Assembly (NCBI RefSeq): GCF_023159225.1
Contig: NC_063161.1
Span: forward strand, 6,571,580 to 6,635,579
Direction of reading: 5' to 3'
Length of the DNA stretch: 64,000 nucleotides
DNA from: Perognathus longimembris pacificus
Taxonomy: Eukaryota > Chordata > Mammalia > Rodentia > Heteromyidae
The notes under the pieces are model-generated. The model ran no database searches, was not told the origin of the DNA, and saw nothing but the letters and a program-made list of their open reading frames with translations. Positions 49,697-60,500 of this stretch are shown piece by piece. Positions within the stretch are counted from its first letter, which is position 1. Each line of letters begins with the position of its first letter. The translations under genes were made by a program, and so were the position numbers.

Positions 49697-52600
49697 GAAA
49701 GGCTCATGTGTGGAAAGGCTCCGTCCCCAGCGGGCGGGTCCCATCACCGAGAGGGGACAGCACCAGGCGGCTCCCCCTTTACCAGGGAGGTCATCCTTCA
49801 AGGCCTAGAGGACATGATGGGGGAGGCATGGAAGGTAGGAGGCGGGGCTTGGCTGGAGGAAGCTGCTGGGTACTTCCTGGTTGGGTTATTGTGGAAGGCC
49901 CTGGAAAGAGGCATCTGGTCCCCAGCTCCTTCCTCCGTGCCTCTCTGCTCCCTGGCTGCCACGCGGAGAGCAGCTTTCCTCCACCGACCCCTCCCCGAGG
50001 ATGCTCCCTGTGCAGGGAGGAGGAGGGAGGGTGTGTGTGTGTCTGTCTGTCTGTCTGCTTCCCAGCTGCCATGACGTGAGCAGCTCTCCTCCACCACCCC
50101 GCTCCCCCATGACGCTCTGCCTCTGTGTGTGTGTGTGTATGTACACGTGTGTGTCTGTCTGTCTGCTTCCCAGCTGCCATGAGGTGAGCAGCTCTCTTCC
50201 ACCACCCCGCTCCCCCATGACACTCTGCCTTACCACAGGCCCAGAAGCAATGGCGCCAGCCCACCACGGATTGCAACCTCTGAAACCATGAACCAAAATT
50301 AAATCTTTCCTCTCCTGAGGTTGTGTCTAGTGCTTGTCACAGCAATGAAAAACCAACCATCACAAGGGTTTCTAAGGAACCTTCCAGGAACAGTGGCGGT
50401 GAGGAAGACGAAGAAAACCAACCTGGCCACTGACGGCTCTGTGTGGGCATGGCCCTCCCCCACCTCCTTCCCCAGCCATTCCTAACGCAGGGCAGCAGAG
50501 AAATCAGGAGACCTCGCTGGCCCCCATGGAAGAGCACCCTCGGGCAGGAAACCAGGCCTCCAAGCCTCAGTCTTTTCCATCTCTAAAGAGAAAATAGCCC
50601 ACCTCCATGTCAGGGTAACTGTAAGGCTCAGAAGAGATGAGGAAGATGCAAACAGGACAATGCCAGGCTTGTGGTTACAAGGTGGGTGGTGAGTAGATGG
50701 ATAGGGCATGTGGATGGACAAATGGATGGGTAGGTGCTGGGTGGGAGGCTGAATAGGTAAATGAGTGGATGGGTGGGTTGATGAATGGATGGATGGATGG
50801 GTACATGGATGGATGGGTGCATGGATGGGCGGATGTGAGAATGGGCCGATGATAAATGATGGATGATGGATGAATAGATGTGTGGATGGATGATGGATAG
50901 ATGGATGGATGTGTAGATGAATGGGTGGTGGGTAGGTGGATGGACAGATGTGTGGATAGACAGATGCTGGGTTGGTGAATGGACGTGTGGATGGATTGGT
51001 AAGTGGATGGATGGACGGATGGACAGGTAGATGGGTGGGTAGATCTATGGATGAATAGGTGACAGAGGGCAAGTTCTAAGTCTGTCAGCACAAATGAGGG
51101 AGTCTGAATTCACTGCCCCAGCAATGCCACGAGTGCCTGGAGGTAAGCAGTTCCTCTTCATATGCAAGCTCACCTTGCCAGTCTATGAGAACCACCCCCA
51201 AAGAACGTTTTATGCCTGACAATCAGACCCAGGGTGCTGAAAGATAACCAAGTTATCTGGGGAGTCAGAGGCATCCAGGCCATCGCCCAGCCCGTGAGTT
51301 CTGTGGCACTGCGGCCACGCCTGTCTGGGGGCGGGGGAGGATGGGTGGGCAGGAAGCACAACTCACTGGGCACGCGGTTGATGGCTTTGAGGGGCCTCAG
51401 GACTCGCACGGTGCGGATGGCCGACAGGTTGATGTTCTGAAGGTCAAGGAGTACTCAACCATCCTGCAGGAAGAACGAGAAAGTGAGGGAAGGGCAGGGG
51501 ACACCGGCGTGGAGGTCACAAAAGGGTGAGGATCCGGGCTGTGCCTCTGACCGTGTGGCTGACTGCCAGGGCCCTGTAAGTGGGGGAAGGGCAGGGCAGA
51601 GTCCTCCGCCCCCGGCCTATCCTTCGGTCCCCACAGATGCGGTGAGCGGTCAGGAGGCATGCCCGGCCCGGCCTCTCTCCCTGCCCTGCCTCACGCCACT
51701 CTGCACATCTGCAAGGTGGCGGGGGGGGGGGGGGTGCTGTTCTTTCTGTGGGGCCTCGGGTGGACGTGCTCGGCCCGGCTCCAGCCTTGGCATTGCTGCG
51801 GCTCTCCGGCCCAGGCCTTCGGTCCGCGCTGTCCCTACCGGATGGTCCTCCCCACCTCTGCCCCTGCCTGACGGGTCCCGACAGAGGCCCCTGGCGTCCT
51901 CGAGCCTCTCCGTGCCGAGTCCACGGTGAGCAGGGCCAACCTCACAAGTAGGGGCCAGAAGGTCGCAGCCGTGCGCCCACGCCAGCCCTGCAACTCGGGG
52001 GGGGGGGGGGTCTTCCCAGGTCTCCCTTGAAGGGTCCACGCCGGCGCCGCCGTCCCTCCCCACTGGAAGACGAGCCCAGCCCCGGGGACCCTGCCAACCG
52101 GGGCCTCCCCACCCCCGCTCACACTCCAGCTCGCAGACACCTGCCACCTCCGTCCGCCGGCGAGGAAGGCGCGTCTGCACACCGCACCAACCCGCTCCCG
52201 CCCCCTCCCGCACGCAGCCTTCAGTCATTGAGTGAAAGCTGCTTCGCCTGAGATGCCCCCGGCCACCCCCACCCACCTACCGCGCATGCTCAGCTCATGC
52301 AACCCCCACACACCTGCGCACACACACGCGCACACACACACATGCACAAATACCTGCACACACACACACACGCGCGCGCGCGCGCGCGCGCGCGCGCGGA
52401 CTCCTACTTCCAACCGCATTCAGATGGGGGTGGGGAAGGAACGGCCCAAAAGCGACTAGAGACAGAGACAAGAGGAATGGTCTGGGGTACTGGGGGGGGG
52501 GCGGGGGGGGCTGGGCCAGCGGTGTGTGGGGACGCAGAGTGACCTGAGCCAGCAGGAGGCACGGGGCCGCGTGAGGCTCTTGCACGTGGGCGAGCCACAC

Positions 52601-55600
52601 CGTCACCCTCTTATCGTACAGATCTCTCTCTCCAGGCAGCCGGAAGACGCGTGGGACAGGGGTGCTGGGTGGGGGGGGGGGCACGTGTGGGCACACACAC
52701 ACCCCGGCCTGGGAAGCCCCTCCCGCGCGGGCAGCTCCATCACACCCGCCGCCCCCCCCCACCCCCAGCCCTCTGCCTGCTGCACCCCCCTTCTCTGGCT
52801 CCTGCCAAGGGGGTGGCCCAGCGGGGGTGGGGGAGGGCTCATAGACTGTACACCAGCGCCCCAGAGGGCACCCGCTCAGCCCCAGTAGGCGCCTCCACTG
52901 ACGGTGATCAACAGAACCAGGGGCTTTCTAGAAAGTTCTCTGTATTACTACTCGGGACCTGGGACAGGGACAGAGCCTGGGCCACCTAGGACCGGCCTCC
53001 TCCTGTCCCAGCTCCCTACCCTGCCCGGCCACTCCGGCTTGGCCATTCCTCCCTGGGAGGCCCGGGTGCCCATCTAGCTAAATGTGGGTGTCACCCACAG
53101 CTCTGCCCCAGGACAGCCTGGCAAGAATATACCTTCCCATCAGTTGCCACTCCACCCACCCGCCCCGAAGCCCCACCCACTGGAGCCATCAAAGTCCCAG
53201 TGAAAAAGCCCAAGGAGGGAAATCCCTTACAGGATTTCACATTCGCATCTTAATTCCGAGCACCCCGGCAGTCAAGTGGAAAGGTGGGGGAAACGTGAGG
53301 TTCCCTTTCCACTCGGCCGCCTGGGAGCTCAGCAGGAAAGATCTTGATCCTGTGGATTCTTTTCTGGGGAATCCATTTGCCTAAGCCTTTCTCCCAGGTT
53401 CCTCCTCTCTCCCCATGGGGTGACTCCATGGGGTGGGGGGGTCTGAGGGAGGAGGAAAGGAGAAGCATGCACTGGGTAGTTAAAAAAGGGGTTGCCGGGG
53501 GGTGGGGGGCGGGGGGGAAGACACCATGGAGGTGAAGAACTGTTCTTCTCCTCGGGGCTAGGACAGGAAGGGGTCCCTCGGCAAGGACCGGGGAGCGGCA
53601 GGGAGAGCCAGGAGGCGACGTTGGGGCTCACATCTCTGCCATGGGAGCCTCCAGCAGCAGCAAGGGGGGAGCCGCTCCCCTCTCCCCTGAGGTCCGTGCC
53701 AGCCTCCTCCTGCCGGTCCTCGGCCTCCTGCTGCCTCCTCCGCCCAGCCCACGGGCGCAAACCCCCCGACACAGACTCCTCTGAACCTCCCGTGGCTCCC
53801 GCCGCCCTCAGAACACAGCCCACGCCCCTGCAGGCCACCCAGTGCGGTCTCTGGCCACGGCCCTGGTCCCCGTGGGCCCTCCACGTTGAGCCCGGCCCAC
53901 GGGAGCCGGGAGCACAGCCTCCTCCCTCCTCGCAGGGAAGCTCCTCGCACCCAGCTCAGCACCACCGGCAAAGCCCACCATCCCCGCCGTTCACACCTTC
54001 CCTCCCTCCACGCGGGCCCTGAGCCAAGAACTCAGCAAAGCCCTTCACTTGGGGGGATCCCAGGAAGGCTGGGAGGAGATGGAGGAGGAGGAGGAGGAAG
54101 GAAGGAAGGAAGGAAGGAAAAGCCGAGGGAGAGCTGTTCATCGCGGGCCACTGCAGTTGCGGACAGCAGGTGTGGCAGCATCCAGGAGCCCCCAGCAGCC
54201 CCCCCAGTGGAGCAGGACGGGGCTGGGCCGGGGACCTGCCGGGAGCCCCTGCCTAAGGGCAGCTCCCATGGAGAAAGTTCTCCATGGCCCTGGCGCAGAT
54301 GAGGACTGAGGATGAAAGCTGTCCAGACACCGGACACCCCCGGCGGGCGGCGGGCTCTGTGACGCTGGGCTTGATCCTCTCTCGTCCTCCAACCTCTGCG
54401 CGCCCAGGTCCGCCATGGCCACGACCCGGCGGGCGCTCCACGGTGGGGGACGCTGGCTTTGCTCCCCTCCTCCCGTCACCCCCAAACTAGACCAAGCGAG
54501 GGAAGGGGCGGCTTCGTGGCTGGGCCACCACGGGAGGACGGGACAACGTTCCTCAGACCCCGCCCCCCACCCCCTCCCCCAGGAAGACATCCCTTTGGGG
54601 AGGTGAGAAATTAATCCTAATTACACCGTGGCTTTTATCACACAGCTTCAGTGCTAAAAGGCTGAAACAAAATATCCAACAACCTTCCCCCCATCAACTC
54701 CCTCCTGCCAGCTCTCAAGCACCCTAATTAGGTAAGTATTCCGTTGGAAATTGAGCACTTCCGTCCTAGAAGCCCGAGGAGGAGAGGGGCTCCACTCGGT
54801 TCCTGGCTGTTCTCCCAGGCAGGCTGGGGGCCGGGCCCCCGAGGGTCAGGAGAGCCCTTGGGGCCCTCACGCTGAGCCGCTGACGGGCCAGGTCCCCAGC
54901 GGGCGCCTGGCCTCTGGGGAGGTCTGGGGCTTTTGCCAGCAGCACAAAGGACAGGCAGGATCCTCGCCCTACGGCCAGAGCGGCCCCCTCCCGCTGCGCA
55001 TGCATCTCAGCGCTGCCCTGGGCATGGCACTGGGTACAGCACCTTCCCTTGGGGGCGGCGGGGGGGGGGTGTCTCTGCAGCTTGAAGCCCGGCGTCCTGG
55101 CTGCCGCAGGCCTCCTGAGCCCTCAGTACCTGCCCAGTGCCTGACACACCTGACCTCCCGGCTCACCGCAGCCATTCACAAGAGGAAGTGAGACCCCATA
55201 CGACCCAGCCAGGTTTGGGGGGGGTACAGGAGCTCTGGGTCACCACGCTCCCAAAGGTCATCCGTGAAGCCGGAGCGGCATGGCCACCTTCGGGGGTCAC
55301 AAGCTCCCCGCCCCTGGCTGCAGTACCGGGGATGAGCCAGCACGGCTGGAGGCCGTGTGGTCCAGTGGTTAGGACCCAGGGCCCGCCAGGCTGACCCTGG
55401 GCCTCAGGAGCCCAACAAGTGTCACGCAGCATCACACCAAACTCCACCCACTGACTCGGTTTCCACGCACCTGAGTCACGTGGCCCCTGCTGACGCACTG
55501 CCTGCTGGAGAAGGCCGGGCAGGAAGGGCTAGAAAACCCGTGACTCTGAGCCGTCCCCAGCGCTGCCCATCGCCACTCCCGGGGGGGGGGGGGGGGGAGG

Positions 55601-57530
55601 GGGGGGGCGGGGGCGCAGGGACAGGGAACGTGCCGGCTCCCAGGCTGCACGGGGGCCGGCTCAGGCTTGCACGCCTTCCCAGCCCCTCCAGGACCGACAA
55701 ATAAATAACACGAGCTGGGCACTGGCAGCCCACGCCTGTCATCCCAGCTACGCGAGAGACTGAGATCTGAGAATCTTGGTTCGAAACCAGCCCAGACAGC
55801 CAAGTCTGTAAGGCTCTCCTCTGCAATGGACCACCAACTCGCCAGAAGTGGAGCGGAGGCTCAAAGCGGTGGAGCGCTAGCCCTGCGCGCAAGAGCTCAG
55901 GGACAGCGCCCAGGCTCTGAGTTCAAACCCTACGACTGACTGGTATTTTTTTTTTAAAGTGAATAAATAAATAAATAAGGAGTGTCAAGATTCGAAAGGG
56001 GGGGAAAAAAAGCTGAAAGAACATCAAATGAGTGAGCGCCAACAGCCTTCCAGGAACTTCCCCGCCCAGGGGCTGGTTTTTCTACATGAGGCTGATAAAA
56101 ATAGTGTTTCCTCTCCCTTTATAAGGGGCCGGGGCGGGGGGAGCTTTCTTAAAATATAAGTGAAGCTGTAATTAATAGGAAGCTGAGATGTTATGTTAGG
56201 AAGCCCAGATCATCTATCACCGAGCGACAACTCGGGTTTGGGTTGGTTGATAACCAGACCCTCGGCCTTTGATGCCAGCTCGGCACTCAAGACACAGCCC
56301 GTGCTCAGGGGCAGAGGAGAAGCGAAACAGAGCAATAATACTGAGCCCTGGCTCCAGCTGGCACCTTACAATCTAAGGAACGTTTCACCTACCGAGTGTC
56401 CGTGGTGCCCCCCCAAAATTCATATACTGAGGGGCGCGATGCCCACAGAGATGGCATTAGGAGGTACAGCCCTCAGGAATGAGAGTAGTACCTCCCCCAA
56501 GCAGTCCCAAGCGAGCCCCTACACCGTTCTTCCTGTCAGGATTCACCAAGGCGATCTGCGAACCAGACCCAGCTCCACCTGGGTCTTGGGGCCTCCAGTC
56601 TCCGGAAGTGTGAGAAGAAACCTGTTTCTTTCTTTACAGCCACCCAGTGTGTGTGGGTCCTTGGGTGGGCTTGTTTGTTTCTGCAGGCCCGGGATTGAAC
56701 TCAAGGCTTCGTTGTGGGCTCCCACCTGGGCCGTACCTCTGGCCCGTTTTGCTGGGGTTGTTGTGAGATGGGGCCTTGCTTTGTGTCCAGGCTGGGCTGG
56801 ACTGCGATCCTCCTATTTTACACTGCTCATCACAGCGGGGAGGGCAGGCAGATACCACTGTGCCCAGCTTTTTTCTGTTAACAAGGTCCCGTGACCTCTT
56901 TCCACACGGGGGCTGACCTGGAACGCCCATCTTCCCGGTCTCAGCCTCCCAGTCCTCAGGATCACGGGCATGGACCACTGAGCTCAGTCGGTTCATGGTA
57001 CTCTTCTTACAGCCACACGAACCAACCCTACGTGAGGCCACAAGCCTAGGAGACTCATCTCACAGCCCTCTAAGGCTTCCCAAGTTGTCAGGGACAAACC
57101 AACCAGAATCTCTGGTGGGCCTCTGGCAAAGTGACACCCCTTCCTGCGGTGAATGAGCCAGGAATCCAGGGCCGCCCCTCTGGAACCGGCCCATCTCTCC
57201 CAGACTCTGCTTCTTCTGCAAAAGGGGGCTTCAAAACCCTAACCTTGGGATGACAGGCGGTGAAACTATGTATAAGAACTGGGTCAAGTCAGGTGCCATG
57301 GCTCCCGGCTGTAATCCTAGCCACTCAGGAGGCTGTGATCTGAGGATCAAGGTTCAAAGCCAGCCCAGGCAAGAAAGTCTAATTAACCAGCAAACCAACC
57401 CAGAAAGGGAGCTATGGCTCAAGTAGTAGAGTACACGCCTTGAGAAAACAAGCTAAAGGATAGAACCTAGGCCCGAGTTCCAATCCCAGTACCCGCATGT
57501 GCACAGATACTCACATATACGTGTACGCAT

Positions 57531-57580
<50 letters not shown>

Positions 57581-60500
57581 GACCAGGTCTTCCTGACCAC
57601 CAGAATGCCCTTCTCCACCCCAAGAAGGACAGGGCCTGGGATTTGGGGATTTTCCGTTCTCCTGGCTCTCAGGCTTTGTGGAATGGATGGGGCTGATCTC
57701 ACACCTGCGTGGGGTAAGCCTACACCTGCCCAGGCCAATCAAAGCTCTGCATCAAACGGGTCCACTGTGATCGGCACAGGGATGAGCCAATCGAAGTGCT
57801 GAGACCCAGTTTGAGCCTCAGGGTCTGGCTGGAAAAGGAACATCTCCTGCCAGGAGTAGGCTATGAGCCCAGGGATAGAAAATCAGCATGGAAGACTGAA
57901 CCAAGCTCTGGGATGGGAAGCGCACAGTGTGCGACACCCTCTAGGATCCCGGAGACCCCCGGGCTTTGCAATAAAGTCATGACTAGACTCTCCTAACCAG
58001 GTTTGACATTTCCGTGCCACGTAACTCCGGCAGTCCTGCCTGACTCATGCCTGACTATCAGGCCCCTGGCTTAAGCATCCTGGTGACTCCCTCTATCACT
58101 CATGGCTGGCTACCGCTACCCCCCCGTTTCCATGGAAACCGCCTGCACAGTGACCACCTCCACCTCCCTCTAACCCTGCCCCATATGCAGATGAGGTAAA
58201 CAGCCACACTCAGATTCCCAGGGGAGCCCTCCAGGTCCACGCCCACCAGCGGGGCTCAGCTGAACACAAATGCTCTGGTTCCCCCACCCCCACCCCCCCC
58301 ACCCCCACCCCAGGCCTCCCCTCAGTGCCTCACACAGCAGATAGGAAACCTGGAGCGTCCCCGGCAGGCCTGGCCCACGGCCAGGCCCTGGGAACTGCAG
58401 GAGGCGAGGAGCTCAGCTCCGTCCTCAGAAGACAGCAGACCCGTAACAGCCGTGACAGATCAGAGCACCCGTACCACGACAGCGGCCGCACCCGGAGTTC
58501 CCCAGGCTTCCGGAGACGCCCGGGGATGACCTCTGACCCCTGACACGGGGTGCATGGTTGGCACTTTAGATTTCTCAGCAGAGCCCAGAGGTGCCCAGCA
58601 GAGGCTGCGACGTGGCCTGAGGGTGGAGAAGAGAACAGAAAGGCCCAGGAGAGGAGGCCACCCACCCACCCACCCAATGCTCTCCTTTCAGACCCGGCCT
58701 GCGCCCGCGGAAGAGCTTTCGGTTGATTGCACCAAGTTCAACGATTTCTGCTTTTCTGGCCGAGGACGGGCCACGGGACCCAGTTCGGCCCAAGTATGTG
58801 GGGGAGGGGAGGAATCTGGAAAGGAAAATGCTGCTTTCGACATCGGAGAGGATGGGCGCAGCTGGCATCGCCCTGTCTCTCTTCACCCTCCCAGCCTTCA
58901 ACTCAGACAAGACGCCCACGGCTCAGCCCCTGCCTTGTGACCGTGAAAGAAAGGCCTGGAAACATCCCAAGGCTTACCAGCCTCACACTGCTGACCGAGA
59001 TGACGGCCGGCCGGAGCGGGCCGCCGCACAGGGCTTAGTGTCAGAAACCCACACCACTAGCTCACGCCACCACTGGCTGGGTTTCTGTCGCTTGCAGACA
59101 AAGGCAGTCAGGACAAATTCTGTAAAACTGAGGCCTCAGGCCAGGCAACAAGCAGCTCTGACCCTCACCAGGCCGTGACCTTGAGAAAGTCACTCTCGGG
59201 GGGCGGGGGGGGGGTGCTTGGGCATTGGCGCCGTACCCTCGGTCCTTTTTACTTTAGTTGTTTTGGGGGGGGTGGGGGTTGGGTCTCGTGCTTTAGCCCA
59301 GCTTCAGACCAAGATCCTCCTTCCACCACAACCAGGAGGACAGACAAGCACCACGGCACCCAGCCGTTAGCTGAGATGGGCATCTCATTCACTCCCGACC
59401 CTGGCTGGCCCCAGACTTTGATCTCCACCTCTGTGTAGCTAGGGTTACGGGTGTGTGCCGCCACACTCGGCTAGGCATCTGGATTTCTGTTGTTGTTGCT
59501 TGGATTTTAGGGCGAGTTTTGCGGTAGTACTGGGGCTTCAACTCTGGGAGCTTGAGTTTATTATGCACTTGAGTGACACCTACACTAATTAATTGGAGAT
59601 AAGGATCTCTTGGATTTGTCTGCCCAGGATGGCTTCAAACTGAGATGCTCAGATATCCGCCTCCTACGTAGCTAGAAGGACGGGAATGAGCCGCCAATGC
59701 CTGGCTACCTCTGTATTTTTGGGGGGTTTTTGCCAGTCCTGGGGCTTGGACTCAGGGCCTGAGCACTGTCCCTGGCTTCTTTTGGCTCTAGGCTAGCACT
59801 CTGCCACTTGAGCCACAGCACCACTTCCAGCTTTTTCAGTGTACGTGGTGCTGAGGAATCGAATCGAACCCAGGGCTTCATGCATGCTGGGCAAGCCCTC
59901 TGCCGCTAAGCCACCTTCCCAGCCCTACCTCTGCATTTTTAAAAGCATTTATTAGTTGTACAAGCATCAGGGCTTGTGGTAACATTTTCACACATGTGTA
60001 CAATGTGTGATCGCTGTATCCCTGTCACTTAGGGGTCTGCACTTTAACAGCTATCCCAGCGATCTTGTGCTTCCCCAACTCCTTGGTGACCCGTCTCCGT
60101 GTGCACACACTGGTCCCTGCTCTGCTGCACCATGTTCTACCCCGTGGCTCTGCCTGGGGGAAGCCGCCACAGCAGAAGGTGTCCTCCGAGGGATTTCGAG
60201 TCAACCACACGAGACCCACAGCAGCCCGGCCCTCGCTGGCCTCACTCTACCTGCCCCCCCCCCCGACCCCCGCTCCAGAGACCCGCTCTGGAATTCTTGG
60301 AGAAGCACGGGACAGGGGTGCCGGGCCCCTTCCCACAACTGGCGATGGCTCTTCCATGGTTGGGCCCCGGGGAGGAGGTAGGAGGTAGGATGACAGTGTG
60401 GTAAGATGGAAGAACAGCACAAGTTCAGCAAGAATAGAAGCAGAGCCGGGTGCCAGTGGCTCGCACCTATGATCCCAACTCCTCAGGAGACTGAGATGTG

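Larger units (their letters stand above)
42799..51366 (-). other. CACNA1I: Intron 4 (8.6 kb)
   Basis: Contains AT-rich islands at 43600-43675 and 44195-44400, SINEs at 45538, 47040-47533, 48042 and 48187, the CA run at 49647, the 108-base tandem at 49950 and the GGAT array at 50675. 44400-45480, 45736-47030 and 48411-49640 are otherwise unremarkable GC-rich sequence. Confidence 0.75.

Noticed and set aside
49950..50250. Direct repeats that might suggest a CRISPR-like array
   Set aside because: Only two to three contiguous 108-base units with microsatellite heads, no unique spacers, and a mammalian intron context.
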